A DNA stretch of 64,000 bases from Paenibacillus sp. (GCF_031177825.1 NZ_JAPSKE010000001.1:1-64000); one strand, 5' to 3'. Numbered from the stretch's first letter, positions 34,741 through 43,676 are shown. A program made the numbers and translations. The notes: generated by a model from the sequence alone, not told the origin.

Positions 34741-34755
34741 AAACGGAGGACCGAT

Positions 34756-35115
34756 ATGGCGGTACATTACGTGCTAGATGCGGACGACGTTCCCGAAGGC
34801 GGCCATACGACCGTACTCGTCGAAGGTCGCGACATCGTCGTCTACCGGATCGACGGGCAATTTTACGCGCTGCACAACTATTGCCCCCATCAAGGCGCTC
34901 CCCTGTGCAGAGGTCTCGTCTCCGGCACGAACCTGCCCTCCGACGTGTACCGATACGAATACGGCCGGGAGCGGGAGATCGTCCGCTGTCCCTGGCACGG
35001 GTGGGAGTTCGAGATCAAGACGGGAAAGTCGTTATTCAGCGATCGCGTCCGGGTGAAGAAGTACGAAACGGACGTCCTCGAAGGGAAGGTCGGCATCGTG
35101 CTCGAACATCGGTAA
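34756..35115 (+). CDS. Small Rieske [2Fe-2S] protein
   Basis: 119 residues, the length of a stand-alone Rieske ferredoxin. Cluster ligands are in YCPHQGAPLCRG (Cys-x-His) and VRCPWHGWEFEIKTG (Cys-x2-His). Between them an insert of about 35 residues is longer than in BphF-type ferredoxins and resembles the N-terminal domain of oxygenase-like Rieske proteins. No oxygenase large subunit or reductase is present nearby. It is the last gene after an amidohydrolase in a transport operon; an electron-transfer partner for an enzyme encoded elsewhere is the simplest idea. Confidence 0.88.
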   Translation: MAVHYVLDADDVPEGGHTTVLVEGRDIVVYRIDGQFYALHNYCPHQGAPLCRGLVSGTNLPSDVYRYEYGREREIVRCPWHGWEFEIKTGKSLFSDRVRVKKYETDVLEGKVGIVLEHR

Positions 35116-35360
35116 ATCGGGTAAGAGAGGGCGGCTAGCCCCCGTCTTCCCACACCACCGTACGTGTGGGTCCGCATCGCTTTTCAGCCCTTTCGCTTCC
35201 CATAGGGAGGTCGGAAGGGCATTGTTCATGAATCGGGACAATTCCCATGGCCGCGCCGCGAAGATGCTGTCCTCCGAGCGGCCCGTTCGGGTTCGCCGAA
35301 CGCTCGAAGGTTCCGCATGCTCTCGTCCCCGCTAGCCGCTTACCTTTTGGTAAGTACCTG
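35116..35360 (-). mobile_element. Group II intron 3'-end-like remnant
   Basis: The minus strand contains GATGCGGACCCACACGTACG and then GTGGTGTGGGAAGACGGGGG, which form a short hairpin CCCACAC/GTGTGGG. This resembles the tail (domain V-like region) after intron-encoded reverse transcriptases in Bacillales. The frame CGPTRTVVWEDGG is often mis-annotated as protein at such sites. No reverse transcriptase is present. The presumed intron end falls directly behind the Rieske stop codon. The call rests on memory of similar tails, so moderate certainty. Confidence 0.45.
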
Positions 35361-35426
35361 AAAATAATGTGCATACTTAAAACTCGGGATCATTGCCATT
35401 ATACTCATGAATAAAGGAGGGATCAC

Positions 35427-35984
35427 ATGAAAACCCTGGTGATTGTAACGCACCCAAGCATTGAAACGTCAACGATCAATAAACGGCTGGTAGAAGAATT
35501 AAAAAAGTTTTCGGAAAAGTATACCGTCCATGATTTGTACAAGACATACCCCGACGGAAACATTGATGTAGGGAGCGAACAGAGACTGGTAGAGTCGCAT
35601 GGCAATCTAGTTTTGCAGTTCCCGATCTTCTGGTTCAATTGCCCGCCGCTGTTGAAAAAATGGCTTGACGATGTATTAACTTACGGCTGGGGCTATGGTT
35701 CGAGCAACGGGAACCAAATGAAAAATCGAAAAGTCGCTCTAGCCGTGTCAACCGGGATCAGACGAAAGGAATATAGTTCTGACGGGAAATACAGGTATGC
35801 GTTAAAGCAACTGCTAACACCGTTTGAAACAACGTTCCACTACTGCAATGCGGACTACCGCTCGTTCTTTGCTGTTTATGGTAAGGAGGGCGACGAAGCG
35901 TCAGCTGTCGAAGACAATAGACCGACGACCAACGTATTGGAAGAGAGAGCACATGAATATCTTCGCTTTATAGATACTCTGTAA
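35427..35984 (+). CDS. NAD(P)H-dependent flavin oxidoreductase (flavodoxin fold, KefF/MdaB type)
   Basis: 185 residues. MKTLVIVTHPSIETSTINKR is the first strand and phosphate loop of the flavodoxin-like quinone reductases. VLQFPIFWFNCPPLLKKWLD and YGWGYG are the flavin-binding hallmarks of the family. AAAGGAGG precedes the ATG by six bases. It probably reduces quinones or nitro/azo compounds with FMN or FAD. An HxlR regulator lies convergently downstream, a pairing common for redox-stress responses. Confidence 0.9.
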   Translation: MKTLVIVTHPSIETSTINKRLVEELKKFSEKYTVHDLYKTYPDGNIDVGSEQRLVESHGNLVLQFPIFWFNCPPLLKKWLDDVLTYGWGYGSSNGNQMKNRKVALAVSTGIRRKEYSSDGKYRYALKQLLTPFETTFHYCNADYRSFFAVYGKEGDEASAVEDNRPTTNVLEERAHEYLRFIDTL

Positions 35985-35996
35985 GGCATAAACCCT

Positions 35997-36356
35997 TCAG
36001 GAGGATGATTCAAGCCTCCTGTTTTTCTCTCCCCACTCACACATCATATGCAAAATTGGAATGACCGATTGCCCGAGTTCCGTTAAGGAATATTCAACTT
36101 TCGGGGGGATTTGGGCATAATCTTTGCGTAGGATTAGTCCGTCAGCTTCGAGTTCTTTTAGCATGATGCTTAACGTTTTGAAAGGAATGCCGCTAATTCT
36201 ACGCATCATTTCATTGGGGCGTAGAACATTGTGTTCGGCCAGACAATATAGAATGGTCATTTTATACTTGCCGCCAATAACGGACAGCGTATAACCGAAA
36301 CCGGTTTCTTTCTGATTCACGCCATATGGAACACAGGTCCCACGATTAACGTCCAT
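35997..36356 (-). CDS. HxlR-family transcriptional regulator
   Basis: 119 residues with the HxlR winged helix: FGYTLSVIGGKYKMTILYCL (the G-x-K/R-W-like opening helix), RPNEMMRRISGIPFKTLSIM and LKELEADGLILRKDYAQIPP, then VEYSLTELGQSVIPILHMM. Unusual N-terminal extension with Cys (RGTCVPYG), close to the redox-sensing Cys position of YodB/HypR-like members, so thiol sensing of quinones is possible. It faces the flavin oxidoreductase gene; the 3' ends are 12 bases apart and share a hairpin. Confidence 0.88.
   Translation of the reverse strand: MDVNRGTCVPYGVNQKETGFGYTLSVIGGKYKMTILYCLAEHNVLRPNEMMRRISGIPFKTLSIMLKELEADGLILRKDYAQIPPKVEYSLTELGQSVIPILHMMCEWGEKNRRLESSS
35998..36026 (+). terminator. Terminator of the oxidoreductase gene
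   Basis: CAGGAGG and CCTCCTG pair over a ten-base loop and are followed by TTTTT. The hairpin lies inside the last codons of the convergent HxlR gene. Confidence 0.7.
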
Positions 36357-36516
36357 AAAGATTACACTTCCTTTATTGTTTTTTACATTAAACTTCCTAA
36401 ATCCCTCTCAACTTTCATTTATTATTTAAGTTCCCCTGCTTAGAATACTATCCCTGATTAAAGCAACTGTATCAGACATAATGCCCCACCAGTTAGAATG
36501 AACCGTCCCCTCCCCC

Positions 36517-36712
36517 TAGTTTACATTAGGGTCAAGTTCTTGTCGCGCATCTACAACGGGTTAAGTTCTTGTCGTTGTCCCGCGACAAGAACTTGTCCGA
36601 TTCAAAATAAAAACCCGCATTTTAGGCGGGTATTAATCGGGTTATGTTCTTGTCGGGCGACAAGATCTTGATCCTTTTGTCGATACTGGAACATACATTC
36701 GCGAATTAAAAC
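36517..36712. repeat. Dispersed IS-end-like repeat, copy 4 (most complete)
   Basis: This copy has the word GGGTCAAGTTCTTGTCG, a second GGGTTAAGTTCTTGTCG, the inverse CGCGACAAGAACTTGTCCGA, an ACCCGC...GCGGGT hairpin, GTTATGTTCTTGTCGGGCGA, and a right part CTTTTGTCGATACTGGAACA. The words face each other, so the unit has inverted-repeat character over about 195 bases. No coding sequence is enclosed. It lies between the HxlR and AraC genes. Confidence 0.7.
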
Positions 36713-36723
36713 CTCAAGCAAGA

Positions 36724-36755
36724 AACGGCTGCCTTCAGTGAAGCAGCCGTTTTCG
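36724..36755. terminator. Hairpin terminator between repeat and AraC gene
   Basis: AACGGCTGC and GCAGCCGTT form a perfect nine-base stem followed by TTTT on the plus strand. It lies behind the AraC gene on the minus strand and could stop transcription from both sides. Confidence 0.65.
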
Positions 36756-36815
36756 TCTGGCCTTGGATCTTATTCTTGTCCCCATTCGTGCAATCCTTTT
36801 CAGTTCATAACGAGC

Positions 36816-37622
36816 TTACGAACTCCTATACTTCTCCGGCGTCATGCCGACCGACCTCGCGAATGCACGGTAAAACTGGCTGGGGCTCGAGAAGCCGAGG
36901 CTGCAGCTGACGTCCGTCACTGACAGATCGGTCCGCTCGAGCAGTCGCTTGGCTTCCTCGATTCGCAGGCGAAGCACGTACTGGTACGGTGGCACGCCGA
37001 CGGCGTTTTTAAACGAACGTATGAAATGGAACCTGCTTTGCAAAGCAATCGATGCCAGCTCTTCAATATGAATCTCATCCGAGTAATGTGCATGAATATA
37101 TTCAAGCACGAGTCTCAGGTAAGGATCGGATGTAAAAACGCCCACAGGCAGGTCGGTATTCGCCTTGGATGCATTTTCGTGACTCCCGGCCAGAGAGCCT
37201 AGCAAAAAATGAAGCACCCCCGTCTCTACCTCTTCTTGCGCCAACCGATCGGTCGGATCGCATTCCAGCAACGCCCTCATCCACCGACGGAAATGTCCGC
37301 TAACTACGGTCGGATCGAACTCCTGTTGAACGGAAAACTCCAGTTCAGTGTAAGGAACGAGCTTTTTCAAGCTGCTGCGGTCAATTCTAAAAACAAGCAC
37401 CTCCGCACCATGCCCTATATGAAAGTAATGATTCTCGTGCGGATGCTGAACAAGCCCTTTGCCGCCGGCTACCATATACTCCTTATTCTCCTGCGTAAAA
37501 AAACATGTTCCGGTTACGGGTACTGTCACTTGGAACTCGCCTTCATGAGCGTGAGGCAGGTTGGAAAACTGTCCTCCGATGCGCCATAACTCCAGCAGTG
37601 GCGTAGTTATCTGTACGATCAT
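36816..37622 (-). CDS. AraC-family regulator with N-terminal cupin
   Basis: 268 residues from the ATG at 37622 (AGGTG ahead; an in-frame TTG six bases earlier is less likely). The N-terminal cupin-like sensor includes SNLPHAHEGEFQVTVPVTGT and HPHENHYFHIGHGAEVLVF, rich in metal-type histidines. The C-terminal double helix-turn-helix has IHIEELASIALQSRFHFIRS and LSVTDVSCSLGFSSPSQFYR. It is divergent from a fosmidomycin-resistance-type exporter gene 100 bases away, so it probably controls it. Confidence 0.9.
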   Translation of the reverse strand: MIVQITTPLLELWRIGGQFSNLPHAHEGEFQVTVPVTGTCFFTQENKEYMVAGGKGLVQHPHENHYFHIGHGAEVLVFRIDRSSLKKLVPYTELEFSVQQEFDPTVVSGHFRRWMRALLECDPTDRLAQEEVETGVLHFLLGSLAGSHENASKANTDLPVGVFTSDPYLRLVLEYIHAHYSDEIHIEELASIALQSRFHFIRSFKNAVGVPPYQYVLRLRIEEAKRLLERTDLSVTDVSCSLGFSSPSQFYRAFARSVGMTPEKYRSS

Positions 37623-37725
37623 GTGCAATCACCTGCCACCCATTATATCAAATATTGCTTTCATGAAGCGCAATTATCGCGAAGACGTCTTCCTGGCTCT
37701 TAGATAAGATGAGGTATAAAAACAG

Positions 37726-38958
37726 GTGATGTCCATGTCTTCAACAACAAGCTCAACTGCAGTTGCGGAAAAATCAGTCGGCAGGAGTGCATCCGTCCTG
37801 CTAATCGGCGTCAGCGTTGCACATCTGCTGAACGATGCGATGCAGTCAGTCGTACCTGCGGTTTTTCCGCTGTTCCAGCAATCGATGAAGCTGAGCTTCG
37901 CCCAGATAGGGTGGGTCGCCTTTACTCTCAATGTGATGGCGTCTGTGCTTCAGCCGCTGATCGGCGCGTATACCGACCGCCGGCCGATGCCGATGCTTCT
38001 CCCCTTGGGGATGCTGTTTACGCTATTAGGCATGGTTGGAATGGCTATTGCCTCTAGCCTGACCATGTTAATCATCTCGGCAGCCTTGATCGGCATCGGA
38101 TCTTCGATCCTGCATCCGGAGTCTTCCCGGGTCGCGCACCTTACCGCAGGTAAGGGCAGGGGGCTGGCTCAGTCGGTGTTTCAGGTCGGCGGTAATACCG
38201 GACAGGCGTTGGCGCCTCTTTTGGTTGCTTTTGTCATAGCCCCACAGGGGCAGCTTGGTTTTCTGTGGTTTACATTGCTGGCCATAGCCGGCATCTTTAT
38301 TCAGACTTACGTTGCCAGGTGGTATGCTCGCCATGTCCGAAATTCGGCCAGAGCCGAGCACCGTTCGGCAAATTGGGGCCAAGATTCGCTCAGCAGAAGT
38401 TTTGTTGTCTTCGTGCTCAGCGTGCTGATTGTGCTGCTGTTTTCCAAATTCGTGTACTTGGCCAGTATGACCGGCTATTACGCCTTCTATTACATGGACA
38501 AATACCAGCTCCCACTAGAAAAAGCCCAGCTCTCATTGTTTGCGCTCCAGTTTTCCGGAATGCTAGGAACGCTGCTTGGCGGTCCGCTGGCCGATCGCTT
38601 CGGGCGGAAGAAGATCATCTGGTTCTCAATCCTCGGCACAGCGCCGTTCTCGATACTGCTGCCTTATGCCGGTCCGGTCGGCTCCATCCTACTCTGCTTG
38701 GCCGTGGGCGCCATCCTGATGTCCGGCTTTTCCGTCATTATCGTGTATGCTCAAGAAATGCTTCCAGGTAAAGTAGGAACGATTGCAGGGCTCTTATTCG
38801 GGCTGTCCTTCGGTATGGGGGGACTCGGATCAGTGCTTTTGGGTTGGCTGATCGACCATACGAACGTGACCTACGTTATCCACCTTTGCGCGTATTTGCC
38901 GATGTTGGGCGTGTTTGCATTTCTGCTGCCCAAGGATGCCAAGTTGCTTCGAGAATAA
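37726..38958 (+). CDS. fsr: Fsr-type MFS exporter (fosmidomycin resistance family)
   Basis: 410 residues, twelve helices. It has the Fsr-typical SVAHLLNDAMQSVVPAVFPL near the first helix, loop motif GAYTDRRPMPMLLPLGM between helices 2 and 3, SSILHPESSRVAHLTAG, and the second-half loop GPLADRFGRKKIIWFS. Homologs export fosmidomycin and other drugs; the natural substrate is usually unknown. The reported GTG start at 37726 and an ATG nine bases later are both possible. The divergent AraC regulator suggests inducible expression. Confidence 0.88.
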   Translation: MMSMSSTTSSTAVAEKSVGRSASVLLIGVSVAHLLNDAMQSVVPAVFPLFQQSMKLSFAQIGWVAFTLNVMASVLQPLIGAYTDRRPMPMLLPLGMLFTLLGMVGMAIASSLTMLIISAALIGIGSSILHPESSRVAHLTAGKGRGLAQSVFQVGGNTGQALAPLLVAFVIAPQGQLGFLWFTLLAIAGIFIQTYVARWYARHVRNSARAEHRSANWGQDSLSRSFVVFVLSVLIVLLFSKFVYLASMTGYYAFYYMDKYQLPLEKAQLSLFALQFSGMLGTLLGGPLADRFGRKKIIWFSILGTAPFSILLPYAGPVGSILLCLAVGAILMSGFSVIIVYAQEMLPGKVGTIAGLLFGLSFGMGGLGSVLLGWLIDHTNVTYVIHLCAYLPMLGVFAFLLPKDAKLLRE

Positions 38959-39072
38959 AATGATAAAATTCCAGAACCATTCCAGAACCCCTCCAGAATT
39001 TGGTCGGCTGATTCTTCCGTAAGTCCCTATATTGCTGTTAAATGGCAGCCGGTCCTTAGCCGACTGCCATCG

Positions 39073-39399
39073 TTAGTTTAGAAAGATGTTTTTTAGTTCA
39101 TCGTAATACTTTTTTGGATAAGAGATATTGTTTTCAATAAAAAAACGTGACTGTTGTTTGAACATATTGATGAAACGGTCTTTACCAATGCATAAACTCC
39201 CCAATTCATCAACGTCGCCCTGTACTTGGACAATATCATTTTTTATATCAACAATAACAGTCATATAGGTTTTTTCTTTGTATAAAACAACACAGGTTAC
39301 TTGTTGTTTAACTAAATCAACATGAGGATATTCATTACGTACTCCCGTTGGCTTATAAATTGTATATCCAACATTAGATATATCTTTGTTATCATTCAT
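39073..39399 (-). CDS. Small AT-rich hypothetical protein
   Basis: 108 residues, soluble, with alternating beta segments (VTCVVLYKEKTYMTVIVDIK, NDIVQVQGDVDELGSLCIG) and a helical end (KYYDELKNIFLN). GAGGTG precedes the ATG. I do not recognise a family. Its composition is much more AT-rich than the neighbours, which suggests transfer, and it stands alone between the Fsr exporter and an AraC gene. The 260 bases after its start side (39400-39658) show nothing I can name. Confidence 0.5.
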   Translation of the reverse strand: MNDNKDISNVGYTIYKPTGVRNEYPHVDLVKQQVTCVVLYKEKTYMTVIVDIKNDIVQVQGDVDELGSLCIGKDRFINMFKQQSRFFIENNISYPKKYYDELKNIFLN

Positions 39400-39658
39400 G
39401 TTTGCACCTCGCCATACTGTTGCTTTTTGAAGTTGGCGTAAGGGGTCCCCTAAATATCCAAAGCCAGTTCATTAGACGCTCGTAATCTTACGTTCGTTCT
39501 TAAAGATCGAAGTATACCCCGACCTCGACATGTTTCACCGTGCAGTCGGCGCGAACCGGACGCGCCGGGCTGGTTCATGGTCGTTGGAACCCTCGTATCA
39601 AGGACGAATGTAGATTGGTATCCGAAATCGTCCTTTTCATTTCAGCATCTTCCCCCTG

Positions 39659-40540
39659 TCAGCCTCCGATTTTCACAGATCTCTTGTGCGCTGCACGATA
39701 TAACTTCGGCGGGACACCTTTCCTTTCCTTAAACACTCTCGAAAACGTTTGCGAATGATCGAAGCCGACTTCGAACGCAATATCTATGATGCTCATCGAG
39801 GTGGTCGCCAAGAGACTTGCGGCCCTTTCAACGCGTAAGGTGTGAAGATAATCGGTGAAATTTCGGCCAGCATACTGTTTGAAGATTCGGCTAATGTAGG
39901 CCGGGTTCCAATCGAACTTTTCGGCTAAATGGGTGAGCGTGATTTCCTCTCGGAAGTTCAGATGTAGGTAATAAATCAAATCTTGGATATTTTTTTTAGA
40001 TGTGGGGAACGGTGAAGAAGTTTGTTTCGTTGAATGATTGGTTCTTACTATGTAAACGAGGGCCTCAAGAAGCATCGAATGCAGCAAAGTATCCTTACCG
40101 AAGCGGTCGTTCTCGTATTCGTTCCGCATCGACTGAAAAAGTTGCTGCATGAAGACGGTCTGTTCCTCGTCTAATTCGTAGAGGGAAGGATGGCCCTGCC
40201 CGGTTTTCAACAGATACTTCGTCAATTCACGATCGGAGATGGAAAACAAAAGCTGGACATCAAACATGCAGTTGATTTTATGCACAGGCGAATCTTCGAT
40301 ATGGATTTCATGAATGTGATGCGGAAGAAGAAATGACACGGTCCCTCGCTTGAAGCGGTGCGGCTTACCGTTTAGGATTTCTGTGCCCGATCCTTCCAGA
40401 ACAAGGCTAAGCTCTGCGAAATTGTGATGATGGAGCGGATAATTCCTCGTCATTTGTTTTTCCAAAATGAAAATCGGCAGTTGACTCTTGCCGAATATCC
40501 TATTCGTTAAAGCATCCTCATATAAAGGTATATGTATCAT
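39659..40540 (-). CDS. AraC-family regulator with N-terminal cupin
   Basis: 293 residues from the ATG at 40540, which has AAGGAGG nine bases upstream; an open extension of ten codons lacks a site. The cupin half shows NYPLHHHNFAELSLVLEGSG and VSFLLPHHIHEIHIEDSPVH, the C-terminal half ITLTHLAEKFDWNPAYISRI and MSIIDIAFEVGFDHSQTFSR. Such regulators respond to sugars. The gene follows, in the same direction, the terminator of the secreted propeller gene, so it is likely a separate unit that may control it. Confidence 0.9.
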   Translation of the reverse strand: MIHIPLYEDALTNRIFGKSQLPIFILEKQMTRNYPLHHHNFAELSLVLEGSGTEILNGKPHRFKRGTVSFLLPHHIHEIHIEDSPVHKINCMFDVQLLFSISDRELTKYLLKTGQGHPSLYELDEEQTVFMQQLFQSMRNEYENDRFGKDTLLHSMLLEALVYIVRTNHSTKQTSSPFPTSKKNIQDLIYYLHLNFREEITLTHLAEKFDWNPAYISRIFKQYAGRNFTDYLHTLRVERAASLLATTSMSIIDIAFEVGFDHSQTFSRVFKERKGVPPKLYRAAHKRSVKIGG

Positions 40541-40584
40541 ACACGTCCCCCTCCTTCTCATTTTTTCCATTCTACCATATAAAA

Positions 40585-40617
40585 AAAAGAACTCTCTAGA
40601 AATTATAGAGAGTTCTT
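40585..40617 (-). terminator. Rho-independent terminator after the propeller gene
   Basis: AAGAACTCTCTA and TATAGAGAGTTCTT-type arms make a strong stem, followed on the minus strand by a run of eight T. It ends transcription 14 bases after the stop codon at 40631. Confidence 0.85.
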
Positions 40618-40630
40618 ACCTAGTTTCCTA

Positions 40631-43177
40631 TTAAAATGAATAGCGCCACAACTCTGTATCATTATGTTTGTAATACAGGTTGCCGTCACGGTCCGCCGTC
40701 AGCATGTCTGCTCCGTCGGATTTTATGATTGTAATCGCTTTGTCGTCTTTGTTTATTTTAAACAAATATTTATTGCCTATCGTTCCGTATATAGAATTCG
40801 GGTCTTTATCGACGATTACAAGATCGGCATCCCGATAGGTACCTTCAGGGTGTTGCACGTCCGGGAATTTCTCTTCGAAATATTCGAAGGTTTGGCTTTC
40901 GGGGTCAAATATGAACAGATACCCTTCGGCCATTCCCCATAGCTTCCCATCCACGACTACCAATTCCGTGATCGCAGTCAGCTTTCGGCCACCTTCTCCC
41001 GGCAAGCTGTATTCAGCCGTCTTCGCCCCGGTTATTGGATCATATATAAACAGCTTCGCTTCCGTTTGCGTCGGGGTACTCGAATATCCTCCTCGGATCG
41101 TCGAGCCGCCATAGAGCAGACCGTCGTAATAGGCAAGCGCGATAATACTCTGATCCGTTATTATATTCCTATGGACGGTCGCAGTTCCGGTCTCGTAGTC
41201 GTAAACAGACAAAGCTCCTTCCCTCTGGCCGGTTTCCCCGGTCGTGCCCATGAATACTTTGTTATCCCCATAAGCTATAGCCTTGGGACGATCTTGGTCA
41301 TATGGAGCCGTGTGGATGAGAAGCCTCGGATTGACGCCCGGCAGCCAGGGTTGTTCAGGGTCATACTCATACAAGTATCCTCCGGGATACACTCCTAAAT
41401 AAAGCTTTCCGTTGTAAGATTCCATTCGGTCAATCTGCGTGATCGGCGCGTACACATATTCGGGCTGCCTGTCGTTGGAATCTCCTCTGTAAGGCGTGTA
41501 AACACCCAAACCGCCGTATTGAAAAGCGCTTGTATAAATTTTTCCGTCAGGCCCATTTCCGATGCTGTTAATCGCCCCAGGAATCCGAGGTGTGCCCTCG
41601 ACGCGGGCCATACGGAAGTTTCCGTTCTGCGGATTATATTTCACAATATACGTTTCATTGTTCGTGTTCGAGACGGCAACCAGCGTTTCTCCCGGATAAT
41701 TCTCCTGATCCTCCAGCGTAATCCACCCGAACCGTTGAACGCGACCGGGGACTGAATTTCCGGTGGACATAACCGTCTTGGAAGCAATATCATAATGAAC
41801 CAGAATGTCGCGTTGAATGAGGTAAACGCCGCCGTCCCTCACCGGCGAGACCCGTGGATCCGTCCCGGCAATTGCAATATCCTCCGTCACCGCCACGGTT
41901 CCGTCCGCCTGTTCCGTCACGTGCAGTACGACCACTTTGCCTCCAATCGATACGAATACGCGATCGCCTTCGTATTCGACGGCGCCGGCCAGCGAAGTCA
42001 CCTTATGTGGAGCCGGTAATATATCAACCATATTCCCGGTTGCATGGTCGTACCGGATGACGGAGGCATACGATCCGACCGCTAAGTAGGAGACATTACG
42101 TTCAACATCGTGATCCAGCGCTCGGACATAGTTATAATCTTCACCCGGAGGCTCGTAGACCGGTCTGTCGCCGATTTGCGTGAACCCTTTCACCGGGTCG
42201 TATTCAAAGAAGCCGACGCCGGGATATGTACCGCCGTATACTTTACCATCCGTGCCCGCTGCGAGATCCCACACAAACTCTTCATTCGTCAGCGGAGCGC
42301 CGAGATCGGTCATTGCCGCATCACCTGGCACATATTTATACATTCTGCCGTTCTGATAAGAGCCTAAGTAAACCGTGCCATCCGTAGCAGTTGCCGCAGC
42401 CCACACTCCCGTTGGATTTACATCTCCTTGGGGCAGTGTTATGGCGCTTGCCACCCTTTCTGAATCTGCATCGATCACTTGCATAATTGGCCGATCGTTT
42501 GCATTGCCCGTTATAACGGAATAGATCTTGTCCTGATTTTCTCCAATGCCGAATGTAGATCCAAGAGGAGCGGAAGTTCCCACCTGTACGCCCAGATTGG
42601 TAAAGTCTTTCGTAAACCTTACGTTATCCCAATATGCCGTTCCCTCGTTAGAAATACCGGAATGCAGGAGAATCGTTGCATAAGAGGTCCCCTCAGGCGC
42701 CTTCATACTCGTCTGAATCGTGCCCCATCCTTCGGCCGGCCCAGCGGTTGAGCTCGTTTCGTCCAACAACTGCCCCGAGGAATTGTAGAATCGGAGGTGC
42801 AATTCCGCGGTTCCGCTTTCAACCAGCACATCAGCGAAGGCGACATAAGACGCGCCAGTCTCGGCTGCAAAGTAATCGCTCTCCAATCCGAAGCTTCGCG
42901 ATGCTTTAACGTCGTATATGCGGACGCTGTGCCGTCCTTCACTGGCCAGTTCATCCGTAATAAAGATGCCGCTGCCATTCTCGTCCTGATCGTTTCCATT
43001 GTCCTTATTCACTGTCTGCGTCCAACCGGCTAAATCCTGCTCGAAGCCATAATTCCAAACCCAAGTATCCGCCGCGAAGACGTCATGCCCGAAGCCCGAA
43101 ACAGTGATCGGAGCAGCCAACAATACCGTCAGCAACCTTCGGAACGGAAATTGGCTCCGCACGCTCCTTATGCTCAT
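40631..43177 (-). CDS. Secreted beta-propeller protein with N-terminal carbohydrate-binding-like domain
   Basis: About 848 residues; start at 43177 chosen because GGAGGA lies ten bases ahead, although an ATG 18 bases earlier is possible. A signal peptide (LLTVLLAAPITVSGFGHDVFA) precedes a ~150-residue domain opening WVWNYGFEQDLAGWTQTVNK, a CBM-like beta-sandwich. Then come repeated propeller blades with the recurring pattern D-G-x-V-Y-x-G-T/S-Y-x-x-G-x-x-Y-x-Y (GTVYLGSYQNGRMYKYVPGD, GKVYGGTYPGVGFFEYDPV). No catalytic motif was found. It is a clear paralog of the larger protein at 55613. Role unknown; cell-surface glycan binding or a propeller-type polysaccharide lyase are possibilities. Confidence 0.75.
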   Translation of the reverse strand: MSIRSVRSQFPFRRLLTVLLAAPITVSGFGHDVFAADTWVWNYGFEQDLAGWTQTVNKDNGNDQDENGSGIFITDELASEGRHSVRIYDVKASRSFGLESDYFAAETGASYVAFADVLVESGTAELHLRFYNSSGQLLDETSSTAGPAEGWGTIQTSMKAPEGTSYATILLHSGISNEGTAYWDNVRFTKDFTNLGVQVGTSAPLGSTFGIGENQDKIYSVITGNANDRPIMQVIDADSERVASAITLPQGDVNPTGVWAAATATDGTVYLGSYQNGRMYKYVPGDAAMTDLGAPLTNEEFVWDLAAGTDGKVYGGTYPGVGFFEYDPVKGFTQIGDRPVYEPPGEDYNYVRALDHDVERNVSYLAVGSYASVIRYDHATGNMVDILPAPHKVTSLAGAVEYEGDRVFVSIGGKVVVLHVTEQADGTVAVTEDIAIAGTDPRVSPVRDGGVYLIQRDILVHYDIASKTVMSTGNSVPGRVQRFGWITLEDQENYPGETLVAVSNTNNETYIVKYNPQNGNFRMARVEGTPRIPGAINSIGNGPDGKIYTSAFQYGGLGVYTPYRGDSNDRQPEYVYAPITQIDRMESYNGKLYLGVYPGGYLYEYDPEQPWLPGVNPRLLIHTAPYDQDRPKAIAYGDNKVFMGTTGETGQREGALSVYDYETGTATVHRNIITDQSIIALAYYDGLLYGGSTIRGGYSSTPTQTEAKLFIYDPITGAKTAEYSLPGEGGRKLTAITELVVVDGKLWGMAEGYLFIFDPESQTFEYFEEKFPDVQHPEGTYRDADLVIVDKDPNSIYGTIGNKYLFKINKDDKAITIIKSDGADMLTADRDGNLYYKHNDTELWRYSF

Positions 43178-43363
43178 CACAGAAGATTCCTCCATTCAAT
43201 AAGAAGATATAGTTATCCTGAGACAACGATTATTCTCCCATGATTTCGCATGACGGTAGCGACTTTTTCTTACTTTGTACCGTCAAATCTTTACATGTCC
43301 CACACCTCAGTACCAATACGATGTTGCCCGATCGATCCGTCGGCACCTTAACTTGCGTTTCAG

Positions 43364-43419
43364 CCCGTTAATTTTTTCCGTCCGTTTGCTTAAACTTCGC
43401 AGATAAGAGCACCTCCTTG
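43364..43419. repeat. Block shared upstream of both propeller genes, copy 1
   Basis: CCGTCCGTTTGCTTAAACTT then CGCAGATAAGAGCACCTC. The matching block at 59939-59992 has CCGTCCGTCTGCTTAAACTT then CACAAATAGGAGCGCGTC. Each lies 125-190 bases before the start of one of the two secreted propeller genes. It could be a regulatory site or the end of an inserted element. Confidence 0.5.
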
Positions 43420-43602
43420 ATGGTGTTGGGTTTCGAACCCGTGGACAAACTCATCCTACCGAGGTTCACGTCGCACGAACTGTGAACTTTCGCGGCAATG
43501 CCCTTGGTAACATTTGTCCGATTGTCCGCAGAACCACCGAATGCCCCTTAAATGGTCACCGTTATATCTAAGTACAAGTTTTGACAAGCTTGTTATCCGC
43601 CT

Positions 43603-43676
43603 GTGACAAGAACTTATCGGGCATACAAAATATGATCCGAACTATAAGCGGGTTCATTCCGAATTATACTCGTGCT
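43603..43676. repeat. Dispersed IS-end-like repeat, copy 5 (partial, degraded)
   Basis: GTGACAAGAACTTATCGGGC and AACTATAAGCGGGTTCATTC correspond to the middle part of the fuller copies, with the hairpin arm decayed. It lies directly behind the flgB stop codon. Confidence 0.45.
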
